From Coneutiohabitans thermophilus (GTDB lineage Bacteria > Zhuqueibacterota > Zhuqueibacteria > Zhuqueibacterales > Zhuqueibacteraceae), in assembly GCA_034505235.1 (NCBI GenBank), contig JAPDQY010000005.1:1-64000 (forward strand): a DNA stretch of 64,000 bases, read 5' to 3'. The first letter of the stretch is position 1, and the number at the start of each line of letters is the position of its first letter. The notes under the pieces are model-generated. The model was not told the DNA's origin and did no database searches. It saw only the letters and a program-made list of their open reading frames with translations. The translations under genes were made by a program, and so were the position numbers. Below, in pieces: positions 44,691-53,825 of the stretch.

Positions 44691-44718
44691 TTGACAACCG
44701 CGATACAAGTATTAAATT
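44691..44718 (+). promoter_or_regulatory. sigma70-type promoter for the AraC gene
   Basis: TTGACA (44691-44696), a 16-base spacer and TAAATT (44713-44718), 110 bases upstream of the ATG at 44829, in the region shared with the divergent MetE-like gene. Confidence 0.55.
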
Positions 44719-44828
44719 CCGGGCGTGATTTTCTTGGTAGGGCAGGACCTCTTTATTTGCAATTTCGGCACCAGCCAGGACGGGCGCCTCGATCTGAGTG
44801 AATACGGGTTTGTTGTGGAGGTCGCGCC

Positions 44829-45755
44829 ATGACGGGTTTGCCTGTTGCAGCCGAGGAGTCAGTACGTCTCACCAAAAGGCCGGTCAAGATTGTCATCCCG
44901 CCGTATGGCATCAGCATCACGGAAAGTCATCACGAGCGTGGTTTCGTGATGCCGCCGATGCGCAATTCCTACACCAAAATCTACTACATTCTGGACGGCA
45001 TCGCCGATTGCTACATCGAGCGCAGTGTGGCTCATCTTTCGCGGGAAAACGTACTGGTGGTGCCGCGCGGGGCCACGCATTATTTGCGCGACAAGGAGTC
45101 CTCGCCGCTGTGGCTGTACATCGTAGCGGTGCGCAACAACAGTCTGGAGCATCTTTCGACCTTCAATGAACAAATCGAGCAGCTCAACATCCTTGCCGCC
45201 CGTCATCTCAAAGCGCTGAGCGCGCATGATTATGCCGCCTACGACCTGCCGCGCATGCTGCGCAAAATTCTCTATGAACAGCGCATGCGCGCCAGCGGCT
45301 ATGTTCCGGCGATTCAGGCGACGCTGCTCAATCTCGTGGTTGCGCTCAATCGCATCTATCTCAACATTCCGGTGGAGCAGCATTTCACCAGCGACAAGCC
45401 CACCATCAGCCGCATCCAGCAAGTGGCACGCTATATTGAAAAGAATTTCTTCGAGCCGGTGTCGGTCGAGAACATGGCGCGCATGGCCTGTCTGAGCGTG
45501 CGGCAATTCACCAATCAGTTCAAGGCGGTCTACGGCGTCACCTTCATGCAATATCTGCATTATCATCGCACGCGCTACGCCCAGCGCCTGCTCGCCGAAA
45601 CGGATCAGGAGATCATTTCCATTTGTTTCGCCTCCGGCTTCAATGATCTGGCACACTTTTACCGCATTTTCAAACGCTACACTTCCCTTTCCCCCCGGCA
45701 GTACCGTCTCAATGCCGGTTATTTTTACACCAGGGCGGGCCGCGGCAAAAATTGA
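44829..45755 (+). CDS. AraC-family transcriptional regulator
   Basis: 308 residues. An N-terminal cupin-like effector domain (YYILDGIADCYIERSVAHL, VLVVPRGATHYL) is joined to two C-terminal helix-turn-helix motifs (SVENMARMACLSVRQFTNQF and the second with FNDLAHFYRIFKRYTSLSP). Such regulators usually activate adjacent catabolic genes on binding a sugar or aromatic. It is divergent from the MetE-like gene and 170 bases from the convergent PhyH gene, so either is a possible target. GGAGG precedes the ATG. Confidence 0.88.
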   Translation: MTGLPVAAEESVRLTKRPVKIVIPPYGISITESHHERGFVMPPMRNSYTKIYYILDGIADCYIERSVAHLSRENVLVVPRGATHYLRDKESSPLWLYIVAVRNNSLEHLSTFNEQIEQLNILAARHLKALSAHDYAAYDLPRMLRKILYEQRMRASGYVPAIQATLLNLVVALNRIYLNIPVEQHFTSDKPTISRIQQVARYIEKNFFEPVSVENMARMACLSVRQFTNQFKAVYGVTFMQYLHYHRTRYAQRLLAETDQEIISICFASGFNDLAHFYRIFKRYTSLSPRQYRLNAGYFYTRAGRGKN

Positions 45756-45925
45756 AGGCCGGCCCGGCCACCTTCCGCCGGGCGCAACCCCGCGTCCGCC
45801 GGCGTCGTTTGCGCCGCACCGGGGCTGCCGCTCTTTGAAAGCGGCCTCCGCCGCCAGGCGATGCAAGGGTGGAAAGGCCAGCCTTGCCGTGGGGCAGGCA
45901 ATGACAGCCTGCGCACGCCCTGTCT

Positions 45926-46777
45926 TCAGTGCTTCACCAAAAACTCGCGATATTCCGCGTTCTTCCGTTCACATTTCTCATTCCATGCCTGCCAGTCACG
46001 AAATGGCATGTGCCGGCCCTCGACGTAACGGGGCCAGGGCTGGTAGGTATTCCCTCCCGCCACCGGTTGACCGCGCAGCATGAACGCGCTCGGGAAAGGC
46101 GTTTCGCCGAGGATGCGCGTGGTCGCGGGGATGTAGCGAATGGTCAGGCCACGGCGCCAGCGCGCGGAGGTGTTGGCATTGGAGCCGTGAATGACGTTGG
46201 GATGATGCACCGACACATCTCCGGCACGCAGCCGCACGTCCACCGCCCGGCTTTCGTCGATCTGCGCCGGATCGATCCCCGAACCCAGCACGTTTTTGCC
46301 GTCCTTTTGCTCGATCAGCTCCGCTTCCGTGAGCAGGCGCAGATGCTGCGTGCGTGGTATGACGCGCATGCAGCCGTTCTCGGGGTCGGTATCATCGAGC
46401 GCCAGCCAAAGCGTCACCACTTCCATCGGCTCGAGCGGCCAGTAGCTGCCGTCTTGATGCCACAATACCGCCTGCCCGTCATGCGGCCTTTTGCAGATGT
46501 AGTGGGAGGCGAACAGCGCGAGGTTCGGGCCGATGAATTGCTCGGCCACTTCCAGCAGACGGTCGTCGCTGATGAGCCGCACCCAGAAAGCATCCTCGGT
46601 CATCAGCGTGTGATGCAATTGCTCCGGCCGTGTGCCGGGGTTTTTCTGCAGCAGCCACTCGACATGCTGCCGGGCCTCGGCAATCAGCTCCGCATCGAGC
46701 ACCTCGCGGAAGATGGCATAGCCTTCGTTTTCAAAATGTGCCCTGCCGCTGCTGGCAGGGTGGGAGGCTGAGGGCAT
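45926..46777 (-). CDS. phytanoyl-CoA dioxygenase family protein (copy 1)
   Basis: 283 residues, Fe(II)/2-oxoglutarate dioxygenase. Iron ligands are H107 and D109 (WHQDGSYWPL) and H197 (VIHGSNAN); the 2-oxoglutarate arginine is near 209-214 (RRGLTIRY). The family hydroxylates many small molecules, including sugars and antibiotics; substrate unknown. AAGGAGA precedes the ATG. Last gene of the minus-strand block. Confidence 0.85.
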   Translation of the reverse strand: MPSASHPASSGRAHFENEGYAIFREVLDAELIAEARQHVEWLLQKNPGTRPEQLHHTLMTEDAFWVRLISDDRLLEVAEQFIGPNLALFASHYICKRPHDGQAVLWHQDGSYWPLEPMEVVTLWLALDDTDPENGCMRVIPRTQHLRLLTEAELIEQKDGKNVLGSGIDPAQIDESRAVDVRLRAGDVSVHHPNVIHGSNANTSARWRRGLTIRYIPATTRILGETPFPSAFMLRGQPVAGGNTYQPWPRYVEGRHMPFRDWQAWNEKCERKNAEYREFLVKH

Positions 46778-47041
46778 GGCAGTCTCCTTATGTTGTTGGT
46801 GGAACGATTTTTTACGATAACGTGCCGTTGGTTTCGCGTGGCTGGTGTGGAGAAAGCATGCGCCCGGGCAACATCGGGAGCGTCCCGGCCTGGACAGCCG
46901 GGTGCAAAATCATGGCAGGGGAGTCCCCCGGTGCTTTCTGCCGAAACGGAATAGCACGAAGCACACGAAAAAGCAGGGATGCGCGTTCGAATGTTCCGGG
47001 CCTCGTGGTTTATCGCGCCCCGTTTTGTTCGGGGGCCACCA

Positions 47042-48652
47042 TCACGGCAGCTTCACCTGTGCCAGAATCTGCTGCATGTTTCTGCCAAGAATGTTGCGCT
47101 TGTCTTCCTCTGAAATATTGGCATATGCCACCCAGCCGAACTGCGGAAAGGGATCGCGCATGGGCGCATCCGAGCCGTAGAGCACGCGTTCGGAGCCCAG
47201 CTCGCGCACCAGGTATTCGATCACGCCGCTGGTGACCGAGGTGAAAGTGATTTCCAGAAAACAATTGGGAAATTCTTTGGCCAGCGCCACGTGCTGCCGC
47301 GCCACCGTCCAGGTCCAGCCGGAATGCGCCAGGATGAAATTCACCCGGGGATAGCGCCGGGCCAGCTCGGGCATCTCTTGTTTGAAGTTGTCGGAGGGAT
47401 GCAGGAGGGCAAAGAGACGATGGGCATTGCCGTATTCCCACCAGGGCGTGAACCGCGGATCATTGTAGGGCACAGCCATGCGCGGGAAATAGGGCTTCAT
47501 GCCGCGAAAGCCGCAGGCTTCATAATAATAACGCAGCTCCCTGTCCCAATCCGTGACGTAGTTGGGATCGAGCACGGCATAGCCGGTGATTTCTTCGGGA
47601 AATTCCAGCATCGCCTGGCGCGTGTCCTCGTTGCCCAACTCATAATCCGTCCAGATGGCCGTCCAGGCACTGAGGCATGTCTGCTTGACACCCAGCCGGC
47701 GATTGCGCTCGACCACGCCTCGGCCATCGCCCTCATTCATGACCACCATGGCGGCGCCGCGTGTGCCGCGCCGGCACAGGTGTGCATGGGCATCGATCAC
47801 CACAGAATCGGTAATGGGCCGGCCCTGCATGGCGCCGGCGATGATGCCGTCCTGCGGCTGGTGTGCCGGATAATCCGGCGGCGGAACGGGCAGGCGCAAC
47901 AGGCGCTGCAGGTTGCCACCGGCAATGGCGCGGCGTTGTTCGTCGCCCAGTTCGGAATAATCCACATAGGCGCGCGCCGCCCCGATGCTCTTCTCCAGGG
48001 CTTCCGTGCCGAACAACAATCTTTCATGGCCAATGCGCCGGCACCAGAATTCCAGCATGCGGTTGCCCTGGTAGTTGGAGAATTCAAAATGCAAATTGGG
48101 GAAACGATCGGCCAGGGGCAGCAGCTGGCGCGTGGCTTCCCAACGCACGCTGTGCAGCAGCAGAGGCAGGCGGGGATAATTCTCGCACAGCCAGGCAATT
48201 TCCGGCCATTCGATTTGCACGGCCGCACCGTATTCCCCGCGGTCGACGATCAGCAGCGTCTGCGTTTCCTGCATTGCCGCCAGCAGTTCCCCCAGCGTGG
48301 CCTGATCGACGGCGTGGCGGTAAAGGCGTGGGAAAATCTTCAGCGCGCGCACACCCTGGCGCTGCATCTCCGGCAGCAAATCATGCGGATGGGGAAAATC
48401 GCCCGCGTGATGCGGCAGCGCCACCCAGCAGGGATGGAGGCGGGGATACTTGCGGCATTCCGCCAGCACGAGAGCATTGCCCACTTCGGGATGGACTTCG
48501 CGGGCCTGATGTGCATACACCAGCGCGGCGTGCACACCGCAGCGTTGCATTTCTTCGAGCAAGTGTGTGGTGGTCCATGGCGCCTCGGGATCTTTTCCCG
48601 CGCGCCGGCCGAGGGCGGCAAAGCTGTCGAAATAGCGCAGGCTGGTGTTCAT
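47042..48652 (-). CDS. tandem amidohydrolase-fold fusion protein
   Basis: 536 residues made of two amidohydrolase_2-type barrels. The C-terminal barrel (about 284-536) has VIDAHAHL, ILAHSGWTW and VLYGSDAP, a full metal-dependent signature. The N-terminal barrel (about 1-265) has YFDSFAALGRR where the HxH motif should be, and LLFGTEALE in place of GSDAP, so it probably lacks catalysis. The family cleaves or decarboxylates cyclic and carboxylic substrates. It is followed on the same strand by PhyH and preceded by a class III aminotransferase. Confidence 0.75.
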   Translation of the reverse strand: MNTSLRYFDSFAALGRRAGKDPEAPWTTTHLLEEMQRCGVHAALVYAHQAREVHPEVGNALVLAECRKYPRLHPCWVALPHHAGDFPHPHDLLPEMQRQGVRALKIFPRLYRHAVDQATLGELLAAMQETQTLLIVDRGEYGAAVQIEWPEIAWLCENYPRLPLLLHSVRWEATRQLLPLADRFPNLHFEFSNYQGNRMLEFWCRRIGHERLLFGTEALEKSIGAARAYVDYSELGDEQRRAIAGGNLQRLLRLPVPPPDYPAHQPQDGIIAGAMQGRPITDSVVIDAHAHLCRRGTRGAAMVVMNEGDGRGVVERNRRLGVKQTCLSAWTAIWTDYELGNEDTRQAMLEFPEEITGYAVLDPNYVTDWDRELRYYYEACGFRGMKPYFPRMAVPYNDPRFTPWWEYGNAHRLFALLHPSDNFKQEMPELARRYPRVNFILAHSGWTWTVARQHVALAKEFPNCFLEITFTSVTSGVIEYLVRELGSERVLYGSDAPMRDPFPQFGWVAYANISEEDKRNILGRNMQQILAQVKLP

Positions 48653-48798
48653 GGTTCAGAGAAGAGCGGGAGATTCAACTCCGGGTTCCTGCTCTGCACC
48701 GCGCGTCATCGCGGGCAAGCTCTGCGGCAGCATCATCTCCTGCGCCGGGCAATTCATCCGCTTCCTGCGCAACGGCATGCCGGCGGGCGTGGCAACAA

Positions 48799-50001
48799 TC
48801 AGCAAATGGCGCGCGCTGCATCCCGCACTTTTTCCAAAGCCTGTTCAATATCCGCGGGCTGATGCGAGAAAGTGATGAACCAGCGCTCGCTCGGGAAAAT
48901 GCCACGCTTGAACAATTGCGCAAACAACCGGTTCTGCCACTGCAGCTTTTCCTGCTCGCTGACGCCTGCAAACTGCAGGAACGGGGCGGGCGCGACACCG
49001 GCGGCATGGGCGGGCAGACCGGTTTCTTGGATGATCTCCTGAAAACCGTCGCGCAGGCGCCGGCCCATTTGATTGAGGTGTTCATGCACCGGCCGGGTGC
49101 GCATGACCGCCATCGTGGCCGTGCAGGCTGCCAGCGACAGCGTCTCGCCGGCATAGGTGGTCGTGATGATCGTCTGCTCCAGCGTCTGCATATATTCACG
49201 TTTGCCCGCAAAGGCCGAGAGCGGATAGCCATTGGCCAGGGCTTTGGCAAAGGCGGCGAGATCCGGCGTGATGCCGTAATATTCCTGTGCTCCGCCGCGC
49301 GCCAAACGAAAGCCGGTGAGCACTTCGTCGAAGATCAGCCAGGCGCCGTATTGATCACACTTTTGGCGCAGCAGCGCAAGAAATTCCCCGCCCGTGTCCT
49401 CGTTCCAGTCATACGGCACCGTGATCACGCCTGCCAGCTCGTGACCATGTTGGTCGAAAACCTTCAGGGCGGCCGCACAATCGCCGTATTTGATCTCATG
49501 CACATACTCGTTTAGCACGCGCGGCACGCCGGGATTGGGCCAGCGCAGGGCAGACCAGTCATGATAACCATGGTAGCCGCAGGTGAGGATGTGCTCCCGG
49601 CCGGTATGGGCGCGCGCCAGCCGGACACAGGCGGTGCAGGCATCGGCGCCGGTTTTCATGAAGCGGATCTGTTCCACCCACGGCACGTTTTGACAAACGG
49701 CCTCCGCCGCCTCCCATTCCAGCGGGCTGGCCATGCTGAACAGCACGCCGTTTTCCATCTGCGCCCGCACCGCGGTTTCGACTTCCGGATAACAATATCC
49801 CAAAATAATCGGGCCCAGGGCGCAACGAAAATCGAGGTATTCGCGGTCGTCCAGGTCCCACAGGCGGCAGCCCTGCGCGCGTTTGATGAACGGCGGCATG
49901 AAGTCGCCGTATTCCGGCCGCCAGCGCTTGGCGTTGGTTTGCGTGGCCCAGGGCATGCGCGCCAGCGCGCGGGCGTAGTGTTCGGCATGTTTGGGCGTCA
50001 T
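48799..50001 (-). CDS. class III PLP aminotransferase
   Basis: 400 residues of the glutamate-1-semialdehyde aminomutase/omega-transaminase fold. PLP lysine K253 sits in FAKALANGYPL, and D225 in LIFDEVLTG binds the pyridine nitrogen. GADACTACVRLARAHTGR carries the phosphate-binding region. It is not a HemL by context. Likely an aminotransferase or aminomutase acting on a sugar-derived ketone, as its neighbours are a mannosidase and an isomerase. Confidence 0.85.
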   Translation of the reverse strand: MTPKHAEHYARALARMPWATQTNAKRWRPEYGDFMPPFIKRAQGCRLWDLDDREYLDFRCALGPIILGYCYPEVETAVRAQMENGVLFSMASPLEWEAAEAVCQNVPWVEQIRFMKTGADACTACVRLARAHTGREHILTCGYHGYHDWSALRWPNPGVPRVLNEYVHEIKYGDCAAALKVFDQHGHELAGVITVPYDWNEDTGGEFLALLRQKCDQYGAWLIFDEVLTGFRLARGGAQEYYGITPDLAAFAKALANGYPLSAFAGKREYMQTLEQTIITTTYAGETLSLAACTATMAVMRTRPVHEHLNQMGRRLRDGFQEIIQETGLPAHAAGVAPAPFLQFAGVSEQEKLQWQNRLFAQLFKRGIFPSERWFITFSHQPADIEQALEKVRDAARAIC

Positions 50002-50149
50002 GATGCGCTTTGCGGTTCGCGGCCGGCCCTGCCGGGCGGGATTGAAATTTTTTGATCATGTGCCGGCGCCGGCAGAAGCCGCCGCGTGTGGTTGTAAATG
50101 ATGGCGCCGGCATGCAGAGCTGGAACCGGCGGCTGTTTTACGGGCGCGG

Positions 50150-52855
50150 TCATGCAGCCGCAAGCCCCTGGCAATCCAGCCGCAACCGCAACGAAAGAAT
50201 TTGCCGCGCTGCAACTTCAAAGTCCACCCGTGTGCCTGCGGTAATTGGCAATTCCTGCAGATCCCGTTCGTTGAGTTGTGTCAGCCAGGCGGCTTGCAAC
50301 CCCGCCGTCACAGTTAGCCTGCCCTGCACGCCGGCGGCCGTGGGATTGTACATGCGCACAATGACTCCCCGCCCGTCTTCCGCGGGCTTGCATGCGGATA
50401 ACACGAGCGCGGACGGCACCAGCTCGATGCCAAATGGTGCGAGATGGACGGCCGGATCGCCGCCGCGCCGCACGGCCAAAAAGGGCAGATGAAAATTTTC
50501 CAATTGCTCGTTGACACTGCCGTAGTCTTCGAATTGCGCCGCGGTGTGCGGGATAATCGCATAACGAAAAGAGTGCGTGCCCGGGCATTGCGCTTCCGGC
50601 GTGTCGGTGATCCAGCCGGCTTCGCCGCCCGGCCGCATGAGCAGGTCACCGCCGGAAAGCCGCGCCACACAGCGCAAGAGCGTAATCGCGAGCGTGCCCG
50701 GTTCCTCCACCTTCAATTCATATTCCGGCAGGCCGGCCGTGGCTATCGTCAGGCCGCGCCCGCCCGCCACCATGGTCACCCCGCGCTGCATGGGATGGAC
50801 AGCAGGCGGCACCTCGATGTTGTAGGCAGCGGGATCGATGACATGGTGTTCGCGTCGCGTGAGGCCAAATTGACTGTCGGAATGGCTGACGTTGGTCTGC
50901 AGTCCCGAAGCAAACAACACGCGCAGACGATGATCCTTCACGTTGTTCTCCACCGTGGTTTCGCATTCCACCCACGGCTGGTTGTGATACAGGCGCACGC
51001 GCGTGCAAATCGGCAGAGGGACGCGGCGGCGGGACCGGCTCTGGCGCGATCCGGTGAGACCCGCGGGCAGGGAAAGCGCGAGCGTGATGGCGATCGTGGC
51101 GCGCAGCGGGCCGGTCTCCAACAAGTGCCGGGTTGCGGCACACTGGTGCGAGGTGAAAATCGCATCTTGGCGTGGCGGGGAATAATTGTACTCATCCCCG
51201 GCATCTCCGCCGTCTTCGAACACATGCAGACCGGGGAATTGGTCTCCGGTACGCTTGTCCAGCAGGGTGATGGCGCCGTTGGCCAGCACCTCCACCCGCA
51301 GAAAATCATTCTCCAGAACATTTTCCCGCGCGCACAGGCTGCTGTGATAAACCGGCATGCGCTCCTGCAATGCCACGCGGTAGCGGGCAAAGCCCAGGGC
51401 GGGAACCCGCTTCGCATCGAGCAGGATATGAAAGCGCTCGGTGAGCCGTTTGGAAGGATAGGAATAGTCGCTGTAGCGCAGGCCGTGCCCCGCGGGTTCG
51501 TGCTGCAAAATTTGACAGGGCACTTCCCTGCCCGTTTCGTCACGCAAACAGAAACCCGCAATCAGCGGCAGCGGCTTTTCCACCCGAACAGTCGGATTCA
51601 AGCCCACGACAATCTTTTGGCGGAAGAATTCCACCACCGCCGGCACCACCTGGCTGGTGCAGCGCGTCTGCGGATTGAAAACCAGCACATGCTCCCCGCC
51701 CTGCCAGGCATCGGGGTGGAGATGGCGCACCGCTTTGTCGATGATCGCCTCGCCCACCTGCTGCACTTTCGCAAAGCGCGTCATCATCTCGCGATGCACG
51801 GCATCGATGCTGCAGCCGCAGATCGAATCATGCGGATGATTCTGCAGCAGAAGCCTCCAGCCGTGCGCCAGCATGGGGAGGAGGTGTCGCCGGCCGGCGA
51901 GATCCGCCCACACGGCAAGCGGCTCGGCGTAGCGCGTGAGCAGCTTCTCGGCCGCGTAATTTGCCTGCTTGAGATACATGCGCGAAGAGTACACGCCCGA
52001 TTGCACGGCAAAGGCATAGCGGAATCCGCCGCGCAATTCCCCCTCGATTTGCGGCAACACGATTTGCGCCTCGTCCACATGCCGTTTGATGGCCGCAACG
52101 CAGGCGGGCAGGCTGCTGTGGATGAACCTGCCCTCGCCGAGGGCATTCATCACGCGCAATGCCCGGGGCAGATAGGGCTCGGGAAAATGGTGATCGCCGC
52201 CATTCATGCACAGGCGATGCGGCGTGGAGGCGCGCGGATCGAGAATTTCTTTCAACTCGCGCGCCTTGCGGCGAAAGGCGTCCTCACTGTCGGTGCCGAT
52301 ATAGGCATCCCCATAGCCGTTGGGCGGCAGATGAATCATCAGCACCGTGCTGCCATCCGGTGCCCGCCAGCGATATTCCGATTTTTCCTGGCCGGGTTCG
52401 CCGCCAAATCCGCGGTAAATGATCGCGGTGTCCATGTCAAAACCGCGCAAAATCGCGGGCATCATGGCGAGATGGCCGAATGAGTCGGGCAGGTAACCAA
52501 GCGGCATCACCGCGCCATAGGCGGCACCCACTTTTGCGCCCATCAGCAAATTGCGCACGGTGGATTCCCCCGCCACCAGAAACTCGTCGGGCAAAACGTA
52601 CCACGGCCCGATGGCGAGCTTCCCGGCTTGCACCAACCGTCGCAATTCCTCCGCCCGCTGCGGCAGGATGGCGGCATAGTCCTCGAGCACGATGGTCTGG
52701 CCATCGAGGGTGAAATGCTCATAATCCGGCACCTGCGCGAAAATGTCCAGCAGGGCATTGATCATATCCACCAGATCCAGGCGAAAGGTCTCGAAGGTTT
52801 TATACCATTCGCGATCCCAGTGGGAGTGGGAGATGAAGTGATAGGTCGGTTCCAT
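50150..52855 (-). CDS. GH38 alpha-mannosidase
   Basis: 901 residues, cytosolic. HSHWDREWY (10-18) binds zinc, and the nucleophile D124 sits in YLPDSFGH. The GH38 middle helical and C-terminal beta domains follow, length as for bacterial alpha-mannosidases and mannosylglycerate hydrolase (MngB). Longer in-frame starts up to 53110 overlap the isomerase gene and lack family sequence, so ATG 52855 is chosen. It releases mannose from alpha-mannosides or mannosylglycerate. Confidence 0.9.
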   Translation of the reverse strand: MEPTYHFISHSHWDREWYKTFETFRLDLVDMINALLDIFAQVPDYEHFTLDGQTIVLEDYAAILPQRAEELRRLVQAGKLAIGPWYVLPDEFLVAGESTVRNLLMGAKVGAAYGAVMPLGYLPDSFGHLAMMPAILRGFDMDTAIIYRGFGGEPGQEKSEYRWRAPDGSTVLMIHLPPNGYGDAYIGTDSEDAFRRKARELKEILDPRASTPHRLCMNGGDHHFPEPYLPRALRVMNALGEGRFIHSSLPACVAAIKRHVDEAQIVLPQIEGELRGGFRYAFAVQSGVYSSRMYLKQANYAAEKLLTRYAEPLAVWADLAGRRHLLPMLAHGWRLLLQNHPHDSICGCSIDAVHREMMTRFAKVQQVGEAIIDKAVRHLHPDAWQGGEHVLVFNPQTRCTSQVVPAVVEFFRQKIVVGLNPTVRVEKPLPLIAGFCLRDETGREVPCQILQHEPAGHGLRYSDYSYPSKRLTERFHILLDAKRVPALGFARYRVALQERMPVYHSSLCARENVLENDFLRVEVLANGAITLLDKRTGDQFPGLHVFEDGGDAGDEYNYSPPRQDAIFTSHQCAATRHLLETGPLRATIAITLALSLPAGLTGSRQSRSRRRVPLPICTRVRLYHNQPWVECETTVENNVKDHRLRVLFASGLQTNVSHSDSQFGLTRREHHVIDPAAYNIEVPPAVHPMQRGVTMVAGGRGLTIATAGLPEYELKVEEPGTLAITLLRCVARLSGGDLLMRPGGEAGWITDTPEAQCPGTHSFRYAIIPHTAAQFEDYGSVNEQLENFHLPFLAVRRGGDPAVHLAPFGIELVPSALVLSACKPAEDGRGVIVRMYNPTAAGVQGRLTVTAGLQAAWLTQLNERDLQELPITAGTRVDFEVAARQILSLRLRLDCQGLAAA

Positions 52856-52965
52856 GCCGGCTTTCCGAGATCGGGCAGCAGCCGGTGATTGGCTGCCGTG
52901 GAAATTTGTCATTGGTTGGCGGTCTGCCTGCCGGGGCCCCGGCGGAATGCCCTGGTGTTGTCCTG

Positions 52966-53769
52966 TTATCCCCTCGGGATCTCCGCCAGCATCCTGCGCA
53001 CCACTTCCAAATTCTTCCGCGAGTTTTCGAGCAAGGGCAGGCAGTGTGTTTCGATGGTGACATGCGGGACGACTTTGTCGCGAGCCAGCGCCTGCAACTG
53101 TCCGCGCCAATTCACCCTGCCCTCACCCACCGGCACACACTCCACCAGCGCCCCCTTGATGGTGTCTTTCACATGCACATTGGCGATCCATGGTTTCAGC
53201 GCATCATAGCCCTCGGGGTAGGGAAGTTCCGCCGTGCCCACGGCATTGCCGGGATCCCAGTTGGCACGCAGCGCCGGCGAATTGACCTGCGCGAGCAGGC
53301 GGCTGGTGTTCCCGCCGGTGTCACACCAAAAGCCGGGTTCGTTCTCGACTGCCAAAATCAGACCGTGTGCGTGCGCTGCCTGCGCCGCCTGCCGGAAAAT
53401 TTCCACGACCTTGTTTACATCGCCGGGAACATCGCGGGGGGAACGTTGAAAACCGAACACGATCACGAGCGGTGTGCCAAGCACGCGGGCCAGATCAAAG
53501 GTCGCGGGCAGGGTTTCCCGCAATTCATGCTGCCACAGCGCCGTGTCGTGCACGGTGCCCTTGAACACGCCGGGCGAAAGCGCGGTCAGGCGCAGCCCGT
53601 GTTTTTGCTGCAGCGCGAGGATTTGTCCGACGGTGGCGGGCGTAATCGCCGGCACGCGCCGGTCGCCGATCACCCGCAATTCAAAATCACGCACGCCCCA
53701 CGCCAAGCCGATGGTGAGGGCTTCCACCACCTCTGCGGAAATTTCATCTGTCACAAAACCGATGCGCAT
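52966..53769 (-). CDS. sugar-phosphate isomerase/epimerase-like TIM-barrel protein
   Basis: 267 residues of the xylose-isomerase-like superfamily. Metal-site residues are seen as ENEPG, NWDPGNA, NVHVKD and IETHC in order. Family members isomerise or epimerise sugars and ketoacids; the exact substrate is unknown. 110 bases upstream of the mannosidase and 57 after the aminotransferase. Confidence 0.82.
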   Translation of the reverse strand: MRIGFVTDEISAEVVEALTIGLAWGVRDFELRVIGDRRVPAITPATVGQILALQQKHGLRLTALSPGVFKGTVHDTALWQHELRETLPATFDLARVLGTPLVIVFGFQRSPRDVPGDVNKVVEIFRQAAQAAHAHGLILAVENEPGFWCDTGGNTSRLLAQVNSPALRANWDPGNAVGTAELPYPEGYDALKPWIANVHVKDTIKGALVECVPVGEGRVNWRGQLQALARDKVVPHVTIETHCLPLLENSRKNLEVVRRMLAEIPRG

Positions 53770-53825
53770 GCCGGGACTCCCGGAGTTGTGCAAAGGGGGG
53801 AATCGCCCTGCCCCGTTTCTTTCGA

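Noticed and set aside
50444..52483. 679-codon plus-strand frame
   Set aside because: Antisense to the GH38 mannosidase; no motifs.
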